In this document: positions 1-7,696 of the stretch, piece after piece
Position numbering within the stretch: position 1 is the stretch's first letter
How the letters are laid out: each line of letters starts with the position of its first letter
Source: Acidiflorens sp963841945
GTDB taxonomy: Bacteria; Acidobacteriota; Terriglobia; Terriglobales; Acidobacteriaceae
DNA length: 64,000 bases
Assembly (NCBI GenBank): GCA_963841945.1
Contig: CAWJFC010000001.1
Coordinates: 1-64,000 of the forward strand
Reading direction: 5' to 3'
Notes under the pieces: generated by a model
Told to the model about the DNA's origin: nothing
Seen by the model: the letters and a program-made list of their open reading frames with translations, nothing else
Databases searched by the model: none
Translations under genes and position numbers: made by a program

Positions 1-984
1 AATCAGGTAGCGCACTCGGTGTTCCCGGAAGATTCGATCTTCCGCATCGATCACTTCCTCGGGAAGGAGGCGATCATGAATATCCTTTATTTCCGCTTCG
101 CGAACTCTTTCCTGGAGCCAATCTGGAACCGCAACTACGTGGCGAGCGTCCAGATCACCCTATCCGAGGATTTTGGCGTCGGGAAGCGCGGCGCGTTTTA
201 CGAAACAGCTGGCTGTCTGCGCGACGTGATCGAGAACCATCTCTTCCAGGTCGCCGCACTACTTGCCATGGAGCCTCCGGCGGGTAGGGACTTTGGCGCC
301 GTGCACAACGAGAAAGCCAAGGTTTTTCAAGCCATGCGCCCTCTGACCCCCGACGACTTGGTGCGCGGCCAGTATGCCGGCTATCGCAAGGAAGCAGACG
401 TGGCGAAGAACTCCGACGTCGAAACTTTCTGCGCCCTGCGGCTGTTCATCGATTCCTGGCGCTGGGAGGGAGTGCCGTGGTATCTACGCTCCGGCAAGTA
501 TCTGGCAGACACCGCCACCGAGGTCATGGTGGAGTTGAAGCCACCGCCTCAGAGGCTCTTCGCCGACTCAGCGCCAATTCCAAAGTCCGGCCCGGCCAAC
601 TACCTGCGCTTCCGCCTCTCCCCCAACTCAGCCATCGCCCTCGCCGCTCGCGTCAAACTCGCAGGGAAGGAGTTCGTCGGGGACCAGCGAGAGCTCTACC
701 TATTCGAAGAACAGCCGGGAGAGGAATCGCCTTACGAGCGGCTCTTGGGCGACGCCATGATCGGCGATGGAGCACTCTTTACCCGTGAGGACGCGGTTGA
801 GGCCGCATGGGCGGTTGTCGATCCAGTGCTTAAGACCCATCACCGGGCTCGCCCCTACAAACGCCACAGCTGGGGACCGAAAGAGGCTGACACGATCATC
901 GGTTCAGACAGTTGTTGGCACAACCCAGGCCCCGAGGAGGCATCCGCCTCAGTTTCTGGACGGACTACGAAGAGAAAACGATGA
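1..984 (+). CDS. zwf: Glucose-6-phosphate 1-dehydrogenase, 5'-truncated by window
   Basis: Oxidises glucose 6-phosphate to 6-phosphogluconolactone with NAD(P)+, the entry step of the oxidative pentose phosphate pathway. The reading frame is open from base 1 (N-Q-V-A-H-S-V-F-P-E-D), so the GTG at 19 is not the start; the N-terminal Rossmann domain lies outside the window. Visible family motifs are RIDHFLGKE, the active-site signature with its conserved His and Lys, then YVASVQITLSEDFGV, the RGAFYETAGCLRDVIENHL segment and VMVELKPPP. The last about 25 residues, rich in Ser, Lys and Arg, look like a nonconserved tail. The next gene on this strand is more than 1 kb away, so any operon partners would lie upstream. 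Confidence 0.95.
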   Translation, partial: NQVAHSVFPEDSIFRIDHFLGKEAIMNILYFRFANSFLEPIWNRNYVASVQITLSEDFGVGKRGAFYETAGCLRDVIENHLFQVAALLAMEPPAGRDFGAVHNEKAKVFQAMRPLTPDDLVRGQYAGYRKEADVAKNSDVETFCALRLFIDSWRWEGVPWYLRSGKYLADTATEVMVELKPPPQRLFADSAPIPKSGPANYLRFRLSPNSAIALAARVKLAGKEFVGDQRELYLFEEQPGEESPYERLLGDAMIGDGALFTREDAVEAAWAVVDPVLKTHHRARPYKRHSWGPKEADTIIGSDSCWHNPGPEEASASVSGRTTKRKR

Positions 985-1062
985 TTCCCGCCACCGGAGC
1001 TTCCGAAACACAGAAGTTCGGGCACTGATTCGGGAGGAAGCCACTGATAAGGCCAAGCCCGA

Positions 1063-1433
1063 TCAGGCGCGGGTCAAGCCGTACGCATCCAAAACGTCCC
1101 GCAGCGTCACAATCCCTTCCAAACTTATGCACATCCGCGCGGCTCACGACCGGCAGGATCTCGATCTGGTTGGCGCCCATGCGTTCGAGCGCCAAATCAA
1201 GTCCCGGGTCGGAGTGGACGTGCGGAAAAGCCAGCGCATCCACGAGATCGCCGACTTTCTTATCCGCGCCTTCGGCCCGTTCTTGCTCCAGCTTCGCAAG
1301 ATTGACGACGCCAATTACACCGCGCCGATCCGTCACCAGCCAGGTTCTTGACGCACTCGATCGCACTCGCTCCAGCGCTTCCCGAACTCGAACGTAGAGG
1401 TCGAATTTCGGGAACGGAATCTTCTGTAAGAGG
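1063..1433 (-). pseudogene. Decayed CBS-domain pair (C-terminus of a channel or CBS protein)
   Basis: The minus strand encodes a typical CBS pair: TWLVTDRRGVIGVVNL, then LEQERAEGADKKVGDLV, then MGANQIEILPVVSR. The match breaks at the AAA run at 1121-1123: in the neighbouring frame the protein continues as LEGIVTLRDVLDAYGL and stops at 1063-1065, the expected end of a CBS domain. One extra T on the coding strand explains this. In the other direction the frame reads back without a start (KIPFPKFDLYVRVREALERV) until it meets the hairpin behind the tRNA gene. CBS pairs bind adenosyl ligands and often end ClC chloride channels. With no start, no N-terminal domain and one frameshift, this is best read as a gene remnant; the frameshift alone could be a sequencing error. 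Confidence 0.6.
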
Positions 1434-1434
1434 C

Positions 1435-1464
1435 GAACGCCACTGCAGTTCGGCAGTGGCGTTC
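1435..1464 (-). terminator. Hairpin behind tRNA-fMet
   Basis: A perfect 12-bp stem (GAACGCCACTGC / GCAGTGGCGTTC) with a 6-base loop starts 2 bases after the encoded CCA end of the tRNA. On the minus strand it is followed by GCCTCTTAC, so there is no strong U-tract. Its position makes a transcription terminator or 3'-processing signal likely. Confidence 0.6.
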
Positions 1465-1465
1465 A

Positions 1466-1802
1466 TGGTTGCGGGGGGCGGATTTGAACCGCCGACCTTT
1501 GGGTTATGCGATCTGACTCACCTTTCGATGAGAGTCGGACTGTACCTTCATCCACGTGGGATGCTCGCCATCCAGTCTCTACGCCTTCCCCCATTATTCC
1601 GGGGGCTTGGTTCGGTATTGCCTTATCGCTCGCGCGACGTAGGTTCCACCGACTTTGACGAGTGATCTTCCGGCACATTGCTGCACCGGACGCCCAATTT
1701 GCAACGCTCGATTAGGAACTCCAAGATTCCAAGGAACTCTTGGGAATCCTAAGGAGCGGGAGGTTATGAGCCCAACGAGCTACCAGACTGCTCCACCCCG
1801 CA
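1466..1802 (-). tRNA. Initiator tRNA-fMet (CAU), interrupted by a group I intron
   Basis: Exon 1 (1802-1769) and exon 2 (1508-1466) join to a 77-nt tRNA with CCA encoded. Acceptor stem TGCGGGG/CCCCGCA, D-stem GAGC/GCTC, anticodon arm TTGGG-CTCATAA-CCCAA, T-arm GGCGG-TTCAAAT-CCGCC. Initiator hallmarks are the three G-C pairs closing the anticodon stem, A11-U24 in the D-stem, and a weak 1-72 pair (here U-A). The gene is split after U33, just before the CAU anticodon, by 260 nt of intron. The bases CATAACC occur both at the intron start and at the exon 2 start. Splicing would be needed to make a functional initiator tRNA. A consensus promoter lies directly upstream, so little or no 5' leader is expected. 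Confidence 0.93.
1509..1768 (-). ncRNA. Group I intron (IC3-like) in tRNA-fMet
   Basis: Core helices read on the minus strand: P2 1690-1682/1677-1669 with a GCAA loop; P3 CTCGTC 1662-1657 with GGCGAG 1569-1564; P4 TCGGT/ACCGA; P5 CCT/AGG holding CGC-GCGA-GCG; P6a CCCCC 1605-1601 with GGGGG 1592-1588; P7 GACTG 1577-1573 with CAGTC 1542-1538; P8 CATCC 1563-1559 with GGATG 1553-1549; P9 CTCATC-GAAA-GGTGAG 1532-1517. The segments AAGGCGTAGAGACTGGATGG and GAAGGTACAGTCC closely match the P7 region of the Azoarcus tRNA-Ile intron as I remember it. The last base is G and the 5' exon ends in U, as splicing requires. The likely P1 is exon GCU with GGC (1694-1692) just before P2. A long hairpin at about 1750-1725 fills the P1 loop. 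There is no room for a homing endonuclease. Confidence 0.9.
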
Positions 1803-1807
1803 GAAAA

Positions 1808-1836
1808 ATCATAACAGCGCGCTTGTGCATGGTCAA
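1808..1836 (-). promoter_or_regulatory. Sigma-70 promoter of tRNA-fMet
   Basis: On the minus strand TTGACC (1836-1831) is followed after exactly 17 bases by TATGAT (1813-1808). The start point would fall at or within a few bases of the first tRNA nucleotide (1802). Confidence 0.8.
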
Positions 1837-1992
1837 ACTTCTAGAGACTTTTTCGGGACGACGTTTGTCCCGACTTCGCGGGCGTCGAATTTCGTCACTC
1901 GATTAATTGGCCCCTCCCTTGGCCGAGTCTCATGCGGCTTCGTAAGCAGTTTCCGCACGTTGAAGCCCCAAACTGGCGGCCGCATCAGACTG

Positions 1993-1998
1993 TATAAT
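1993..1998 (+). promoter_or_regulatory. Perfect -10 box before dnaX
   Basis: TATAAT ends 11 bases before the dnaX ATG. No good -35 is seen at 17 bases (AAACTG region). The implied start point near 2005 would leave a leader of about 5 nt, consistent with the lack of a Shine-Dalgarno sequence in front of this ATG. Confidence 0.55.
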
Positions 1999-2009
1999 CA
2001 GAGTCTCCC

Positions 2010-3857
2010 ATGAGCTATCAGGTCCTGGCGCGCAAGTATCGTCCCCAGAAATTCTCCGACGTGATCGGCCAGGAACACGTCACGCGCACGCTTCAGAATG
2101 CCATCGCCCAGGAGCGCATAGCGCACGGATACATTTTCAGCGGACACCGCGGTATTGGAAAAACAACCGTCGCGCGGATTCTGGCGATGGCGTTGAATTG
2201 CCGCTCTTCCAACAGGCCGGTTGCTGAACCTTGCGGCATCTGCGAATCCTGCACGGAGGTTCGGGCCGGTAATTCGGTTGACGTGATCGAAATCGACGCG
2301 GCCACCAACCGGGGCATCGACGAGATCCGTGAACTGCGCGATGCGGCCCGCTATCGGCCGGCCCGCGACCGCTTCAAGATCTACATTCTTGACGAAGCGC
2401 ACCAGATTACCGATGCGGCCTTTAATGCGCTCTTGAAAACGCTGGAAGAGCCTCCCGGCCACATCATCTTCATGATGGCGACCACGCAACCCGAGGATAT
2501 CCCGCAAACGATCCGCTCGCGCTGCCAGCATTTCAATTTTCGTGCTGTGAAGTTCGAGGACATCCTGCAACAGCTACGCGACATCACCGGGCAGGAAAAG
2601 ATTGCCGCGGACGATGACGCGCTGGCGCTGCTCGCCGAGGCCGGCGATGGCTCGATGCGCGATGCGCTTTCGATTCTCGACCAGGCGATTGCCTCCACGG
2701 CCGAGCATCTTACGCTGGAGTCGGTGCGCGGCCTGATCGGCTCGGCTCCGGCGGTTGCGCTTGAGAACGTCATGCAGGCGGTCGCGGAGAGCGCCAGCGA
2801 CAAGATTCTGTTGCTGGTCGACGAGTTGCAAAGCGAAGGGCATAGCCCGACTCACTTCGCGCGCCAACTGGTGCGCTTCTTGCGCAATGTGACCGTCGCC
2901 AAGATCGCGGGCGAGAATTCTGCGCTGCTGCAAGTTTCATCCGATGAACGCGCGCGCGTGGCGCGCGTGGCTGAGTTGTTCACGGAAGAAGAGCTGGCCC
3001 GGCATCTGCAAATTATGCTGCGCACGCACGGCGAACTTGGCTATCGGCAAGAGCAGCGTTTCCATCTGGAACTCGGGCTGCTGAAGATGGCGCACGCGCA
3101 GCGCCTGCTGCCGATCGAGCAACTGCTTAGCGACGTGGCCGCGACGGCTGGACCTGGACGCCCTGGAGTCGTTAAGAGCATGCCTGCGTCCGCGGAAGTT
3201 CGAAGAAGCAATGAACCGGCAACTCAGGGCCGATCAACCTCCGTTTCTCCATTCGCGGCCGACACGGCGCGCAAGGGCATTCCGAAGGCGGAATTATCCA
3301 CGGAGACACCAATCGTTGCTGCGCGTTCGGTTCCCGCGGCCACGAATGTGGTAATGATGGGATCGGTGGCTCCCGCTATTGCCGAATTGGATCGGGAACC
3401 GTCCAATGAAGCCCGATCGAGTGAGATTCCGGTCGCGCCATCCTTGGCGACGGCCGATTCGTTGCGTGAAGTTGTCCTGAACGCTCTTAGCAACCAGCCT
3501 ATGCTCGCTGGCATGCTTGAAACTGCGAATTGGACTTTGGAGGGCAGCTCGCTGACTGCCAAGGTCGCGGCGTCGAGCGTGATGATCGAGATGTCGTTCA
3601 CCGCCGACGCGCGCCGGGTCGCGGCAGCGGCCGCCAGTGGCGCGGCTGGGCGTCCAGTCCGGATACAAGTGCTCCCCGGAGGAACGGCTCAAGGCGAGCC
3701 ACGCCCGGCGAAAGAGAAATTCGGCAATGGAAACGGGGCGAACATCGCGAGCGCCCGCAGCCGCGCCGAGCACGATCCGGTCGTGCGCCGCATGCAGGAG
3801 AAATTCGGAGCGGAGATCCGCACCGTGATTGATTATCGAGAGAAAGGAAGGAGCTAA
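2010..3857 (+). CDS. dnaX: DNA polymerase III subunits gamma/tau
   Basis: Clamp-loader ATPase of the replicative polymerase. The N-terminal MSYQVLARKYRPQKFSDVIGQ is the family signature. Walker A SGHRGIGKTT (about 44-53), zinc cysteines C64, C75, C78 and C81, Walker B/DEAH at 128-131 and the sensor segment TIRSRCQHF follow in normal order. Domain III reaches about residue 370; then comes a low-complexity Ala/Pro/Ser linker and a C-terminal domain ending in VRRMQEKFGAEIRTVIDYREK, which fits a tau-type form. At 615 aa it has ordinary length. It leads the conserved dnaX-ybaB-recR cluster. The ATG sits just 12 bases after TATAAT with no ribosome binding site, suggesting near-leaderless translation. 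Confidence 0.97.
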   Translation: MSYQVLARKYRPQKFSDVIGQEHVTRTLQNAIAQERIAHGYIFSGHRGIGKTTVARILAMALNCRSSNRPVAEPCGICESCTEVRAGNSVDVIEIDAATNRGIDEIRELRDAARYRPARDRFKIYILDEAHQITDAAFNALLKTLEEPPGHIIFMMATTQPEDIPQTIRSRCQHFNFRAVKFEDILQQLRDITGQEKIAADDDALALLAEAGDGSMRDALSILDQAIASTAEHLTLESVRGLIGSAPAVALENVMQAVAESASDKILLLVDELQSEGHSPTHFARQLVRFLRNVTVAKIAGENSALLQVSSDERARVARVAELFTEEELARHLQIMLRTHGELGYRQEQRFHLELGLLKMAHAQRLLPIEQLLSDVAATAGPGRPGVVKSMPASAEVRRSNEPATQGRSTSVSPFAADTARKGIPKAELSTETPIVAARSVPAATNVVMMGSVAPAIAELDREPSNEARSSEIPVAPSLATADSLREVVLNALSNQPMLAGMLETANWTLEGSSLTAKVAASSVMIEMSFTADARRVAAAAASGAAGRPVRIQVLPGGTAQGEPRPAKEKFGNGNGANIASARSRAEHDPVVRRMQEKFGAEIRTVIDYREKGRS

Positions 3858-3966
3858 TCTCTAATTAGCGATTGATGATTTGCGGTTTGTGAGCTCGACG
3901 AGCATCTGAAAACTGGAAGCTGGTTCGACTGCTTAATTGCAAATCGCAAATTGTTTTGAATTTCTT
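3858..3966. repeat. AT-rich intergenic repeat, copy 1
   Basis: The dnaX-ybaB gap holds short A/T-rich phrases (CTAATTAGCGATTGATGATTTGCG, split here as CTAATTAGCG and ATTGATGATTTGCG, then AATTGCAAATCGCAAATTG) of the same style as the gaps before recR (4270-4364) and tadE (28866-28950). Confidence 0.45.
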
Positions 3967-4269
3967 ATGTCTGGATTCAATCTCCAAGAGATGATGCAGC
4001 AGGCCAAGCAGCAGGCCGAGATTCTGCAGAAGAAGATGGAGCAGACCGTCGTTGAAACGTCGTCCGGCGGGGGTTCGGTCACCGTAAAAATGGACGGACG
4101 CAAACAGGTACTCTCGATCAGGATCGATCCCGAGGCAGTTAAGGCGGGAGATGTTGAAATGCTACAGGACCTGGTCCTTGCCGCGGTGAACGAAGCGGGA
4201 CGCAAAGTCGATGAAACCATGAAATCGAGTCTGGGAGGAATGCTGGGAGGACTCGGAGGGCTTCTCTGA
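3967..4269 (+). CDS. ybaB: YbaB/EbfC-family nucleoid-associated protein
   Basis: Small DNA-binding protein (100 aa) that dimerises through its long N-terminal helix and is nearly always found between dnaX and recR. Visible features: N-terminal helix rich in Gln/Lys (MMQQAKQQAEILQKKMEQTVVE), the G-G-G-S-V-T-V-K-M-D-G strand, IRIDPEAVKAGDVEMLQDLVLAAVNEA, and a Gly/Leu-rich tail (LGGMLGGLGGLL). The ATG at 3967 is chosen because the family begins close to this point; an upstream in-frame start at 3937 would add residues encoded by intergenic repeat sequence. No good Shine-Dalgarno sequence is visible before either. Confidence 0.93.
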   Translation: MSGFNLQEMMQQAKQQAEILQKKMEQTVVETSSGGGSVTVKMDGRKQVLSIRIDPEAVKAGDVEMLQDLVLAAVNEAGRKVDETMKSSLGGMLGGLGGLL

Positions 4270-4364
4270 ATTGGTAATTGTAATCGGTAATTTGCGACGC
4301 GACCGAAGATCAACCGGCTGCCCGATTTCCAATCACAAGTTCCCCATCACAAATCACAAATCCA
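4270..4364. repeat. AT-rich intergenic repeat, copy 2
   Basis: Contains AATTGGTAATTGTAATCGG followed by CCAATCACAAGTTCCCCATC and ATCACAAATCACAAATCC, close to the ATTGGTAATT / AATTACCAAT inverted pair seen at 28877-28937. Confidence 0.5.
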
Positions 4365-4964
4365 ATGTCCAAATTTGCCGAGCCGATGACCCGGCTCATC
4401 GACCAACTCAAGAAACTACCCGGCGTGGGCGGCAAGAGCGCCCAGCGCCTCGCATTTCATATTCTGCGTTCAAGCGAAGAAGACGCGGGCGCATTAGCCG
4501 CTGCCATTCGTGACGTCAAAGCCAGTCTCCGTCTCTGTTCGGTGTGCAATAACATCACCGACGTCGATCCCTGCGTGTACTGCAGTAGCCCCACCCGCAA
4601 TCAAAAACTCATTTGCGTGGTGGAGGAGCCCACCAACATTGCCGCGGTCGAGAAGACCCGCCATTTCAATGGTGTCTATCACGTGCTGCATGGATCGCTC
4701 TCGCCGTTGCATGGGGTCGGACCGGAGCAATTGCGAATCGCGAATTTACTCAGCCGGGCCACCCAGGATGACGTCGAGGAAGTCATCCTCGCCACCAATC
4801 CGACGGTTGAAGGAGAAGCCACCGCGACCTACCTCGCGCAGCAACTCAAGAAACAAGGTTTGCGCGTCACGCGCATCGCGATGGGAATTCCCGTCGGCAG
4901 CGACATCGAATACACCGACGAGGTCACCATGCTGAAGGCGATGGAGGGCCGTCGTGATATGTAG
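4365..4964 (+). CDS. recR: Recombination mediator protein RecR
   Basis: Works with RecO/RecF to load RecA at gaps. The 199-aa protein has the helix-hairpin-helix (LIDQLKKLPGVGGKSAQRLA), a four-cysteine zinc finger (C58, C61, C70, C73) and a Toprim domain starting at LICVVEEPTNIAAVEKT and including ILATNPTVEGEATATYLA, then IPVGSDIEYTDEVTMLKAM near the end. All are standard for the family and the length is usual. It closes the dnaX-ybaB-recR cluster; the gap to ybaB is 95 bases and filled by an AT-rich repeat, so cotranscription is likely but not proven. Confidence 0.97.
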   Translation: MSKFAEPMTRLIDQLKKLPGVGGKSAQRLAFHILRSSEEDAGALAAAIRDVKASLRLCSVCNNITDVDPCVYCSSPTRNQKLICVVEEPTNIAAVEKTRHFNGVYHVLHGSLSPLHGVGPEQLRIANLLSRATQDDVEEVILATNPTVEGEATATYLAQQLKKQGLRVTRIAMGIPVGSDIEYTDEVTMLKAMEGRRDM

Positions 4965-5528
4965 GAGTGTTTCCGCGTTGCGGCGCGGACTCAATTCACG
5001 TGTCTTCGCGGGAAGTGAATGCCCAAACTACGCTCGACGTACCGCCGATGCCAATACATATGGGCTTGACCCGCGTACTCCACCCTCTTAACATTTTGGT
5101 AAACCATCCTCGATGACAATGCAGAGCACAGCGCGCCAGAATGTAAATCGTAGCCCATGGGATGATGCATGAGCCTGAAAGACGGGGAAGGTGGAAAGTT
5201 GCGCCAGGAGGAAGAAGTTGTCCGCGCGGAGCCGCCTTCAATTCCCCGCGGTCGACCCTACCAACGGCCGGCCTTCCGGTTTGAGCGCGTGTTTGAAACG
5301 ATGGCGTTGGCGTGCGGCAAAATCAGCCCCACGCAGTCTCATTGCCGCTTCAACCGGAAGAGTTCTTGATTCCGAACCGTCGCCAACCCAGCTGTCGACA
5401 GCACGTTACCAATGTTATTCGGCGTGGTCATGCCGCAAGAATCCGGCTGTTCGTCTGAAATATCATCTTCTAATAAAGGATGTCGATCGCCGGGCATCCT
5501 TTCCCGCGTCTCTCGATTTGGAGGAGCG
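4965..5528. other. 564-base gap without a recognisable gene
   Basis: Short open frames exist on both strands but none shows family motifs or a good ribosome binding site. Near the right end AAAGGATG (5475-5482) and CATCCTTT (5495-5502) form an 8-bp hairpin with a 12-base loop, ending 26 bases before the next start codon; it could be a leader structure of the following gene. Confidence 0.5.
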
Positions 5529-7343
5529 ATGTACCCACTGCGCAATCTTTGCTTAAGTTTACTTATTCTTGGCCTACAGCCTTCGGCGATTGCACAAAGC
5601 TCCGCGCACATTGGACGAGTTGACGACTGGAGTTCTCACCACCTTGTGGTCAGCGGAGGGCCTACGGCGGCGAACTTAAAGGCGGCCGAGACCGAGCCTC
5701 GAATTTTTTTCTTTCTGGCCGACCGCAATCTCGTGCGCACGCAAAACGGAGGATTGCAGCCAGTCTCCTCCGCACCGGAACCTGCAAAGCAATTGTTGCC
5801 GGCAGAAAAGCTGGATGGCGGAGGCGGCGGCATCACGATTGGTTCGCTCATTCATCGCGACTGGAGCGTCAGCCTCGGCAATGGTGGCGTTTCGCAATCG
5901 AAGTTTCCCGCCAAGTACAGCTTTAACGTTAACGGCACGCCCAGCTGTACAGCCGATTTCGCGATCTTCGCTTTAAACGTCGCGGGCGCCACCAACGGAC
6001 AGGCAAACATTGTCGGGATCGACGAACTCTATAGCGGTACCGGTCCTAACGGCCTTTGCGGCACCGCTCCGACAGTCACTTGGGCATACAACGGCAGCAC
6101 AGCCGGCGGATCGGTTTTGACTTCCCCAACAATTTCGCTGGACGGTACCAAGATCGCGTACGTTGAGAGTGCATCGGCATCGTCCATCTTCCATGTTCTG
6201 ACCGTAAAAGCGGGACAGGGAACCGTCGCGAAAGCGGCAGCACCCACCGCAAATGGCAGCTGTACCTCAGGGACGACCGGTACATCCTGCCTGGTATCCA
6301 CGACCTACTCGTCATCCGCCACCACCACCCTAGCCGATGCCTGGGTGGACTACCAGACGGATAAGGCTTTCGTGGCCAGCGATGACGGCAAGGTTTCGCG
6401 CATCAGTTGCGTCTTCAATTGCGCGCTCAACGCGCAGCCTACGGTCGACTGGACGTTTACGCTTCCGGTAAAAGGTACAGGCGGCGCGCAACCAGTGCCG
6501 AGCAGTTCGGTTTACGACTATCCGAGCGGCCGACTCTTTATCGCCGATCAATTAGGCGAGGTATGGGTGATCAACGCCGGCGGCGGCACACCGTCCCTGA
6601 ATGCCGGACCCGTCATGGTAGGCGGAGGTGGTTGCACCGTCGCGCACCCTCCCGGCCGGACCGGTACCGGTGGTGATTGCACCGCTACTGGAACGGCCTA
6701 CGGTATTCCCGATGGCGTCATTCTGGATGCATCGGGCGGCGCCCAGACGATTTTCGTCGTCTCCGGCAACGATGGCATTTCGGGCAGCGCCGCAGTGCTG
6801 GCGCAATTTTCCATGAATCTTACCAATGAGGTAACCGTTGCAATCGGCGAAGGCGGAGTCAACCTTTATAGTGGCGCCTTCAATAACGGATATTGGGGCT
6901 CGACCCCGGCCACGTCGGGCGACCTTTTCGTGTGCGGAACGGGGCCTGCCGATACCACGCCATACATTTACTGGGTTGGTTTCACCAATTACCCCGCTAT
7001 GAATTCGACGACCGCGGGCAATGTCACGCGCAGCGGCCCGGCCGGAGCGCCGTGCGTTCCCTTCACGGAGTTCTACAATCCAAACCAGAACTTGGGCGGA
7101 GTCACGGGAGACCACGATGAACTCATGGGCGGCGTGATTGCCGCCGGCACCAGTGGCCTGATGATCACGGACGATATCAGCACCTTGCCCCTCCTCAAAG
7201 GACTGAATGACGTAAACGAGGCGGGCGGAGTGAGCGGCGTGATCGTCGATAACGTCAGCACCAGCGCACAAGCTGCGAGCATGTACTTCGGAACGTTAAC
7301 CAACCACACCGCGATCAAGCTGACGCAGTTGAATTCGAAATAG
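5529..7343 (+). CDS. Secreted protein of unknown function, probable beta-propeller
   Basis: 604 aa from the ATG at 5529, which has a strong GGAGGAG ribosome site; the frame is open further upstream but those residues are not needed. The start gives a signal peptide (MYPLRNLCLSLLILGLQPSAIA, cut near AQS). The mature part is rich in Gly, Thr, Ser and Asn with recurring strands such as KIAYVES, GRLFIADQLGEVWVINAGGG and GAQTIFVVSGNDG, resembling repeat blades of an NHL/YVTN propeller. Paired cysteines (about ten) would fit an oxidised periplasmic or extracellular protein. I recognise no enzymatic motif. The gene stands alone; a terminator follows about 310 bases later. Confidence 0.75.
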   Translation: MYPLRNLCLSLLILGLQPSAIAQSSAHIGRVDDWSSHHLVVSGGPTAANLKAAETEPRIFFFLADRNLVRTQNGGLQPVSSAPEPAKQLLPAEKLDGGGGGITIGSLIHRDWSVSLGNGGVSQSKFPAKYSFNVNGTPSCTADFAIFALNVAGATNGQANIVGIDELYSGTGPNGLCGTAPTVTWAYNGSTAGGSVLTSPTISLDGTKIAYVESASASSIFHVLTVKAGQGTVAKAAAPTANGSCTSGTTGTSCLVSTTYSSSATTTLADAWVDYQTDKAFVASDDGKVSRISCVFNCALNAQPTVDWTFTLPVKGTGGAQPVPSSSVYDYPSGRLFIADQLGEVWVINAGGGTPSLNAGPVMVGGGGCTVAHPPGRTGTGGDCTATGTAYGIPDGVILDASGGAQTIFVVSGNDGISGSAAVLAQFSMNLTNEVTVAIGEGGVNLYSGAFNNGYWGSTPATSGDLFVCGTGPADTTPYIYWVGFTNYPAMNSTTAGNVTRSGPAGAPCVPFTEFYNPNQNLGGVTGDHDELMGGVIAAGTSGLMITDDISTLPLLKGLNDVNEAGGVSGVIVDNVSTSAQAASMYFGTLTNHTAIKLTQLNSK

Positions 7344-7653
7344 AGCGCGGCCGAGCCCAGGCTCTGCATTGTTATGCGGGAAACTGTGCAAGCGTTTGAA
7401 CAGCCTGCCTGCGACTCAAACCGCGAACTATGGAAACATTCCAGGGCAACTAATTTATTTTCTGCGGTTTACAAGAATTTCAAAAGCCATTCTTTAAAGA
7501 AGCGGGGGCTGGCACGTTATTTGCTCTCTTGGAACCTGCATCCGCTCCTTGACTTTGACTGGCGCCGGGAACCGCGGAGTCAACCAGGGCCGCAAAAGTT
7601 CTCTCAGCCAGTCGCGCCGGGCTGCGATGTAACCGCATCCCAACCGACGCTAA
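7344..7653. other. 310-base gap before terminator
   Basis: An open frame from 7374 crosses the terminator and runs into the opposite-strand gene; it has no family motif and is judged spurious. Nothing else is seen. Confidence 0.5.
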
Positions 7654-7685
7654 GAAACCGGGTTAAACAGCCCGGTTTTCTTTTT
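7654..7685 (+). terminator. Rho-independent terminator
   Basis: GAAACCGGG, loop TTAAACAG, CCCGGTTTTC then TTTTT. It faces the convergent gene at 7697-8242 and would end transcription from 5529-7343. Confidence 0.85.
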
Positions 7686-7696
7686 GCTGAAAAACA

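Noticed and set aside
19..984. GTG at 19 as start of the glucose-6-phosphate dehydrogenase
   Set aside because: The frame is open to base 1 with conserved family residues; the gene begins outside the window.
1509..1768. Alternative 5' splice site after U36 of the anticodon (CAU/AACC)
   Set aside because: The intron would then end in U rather than the G required at the 3' end of group I introns.
1466..1802. Possible tmRNA gene, since matching tRNA-like ends lie about 335 nt apart
   Set aside because: The 5' half is a full tRNA-fMet D-arm and anticodon arm, and the interior has group I intron helices, with no tag-peptide frame ending in Ala-Ala.
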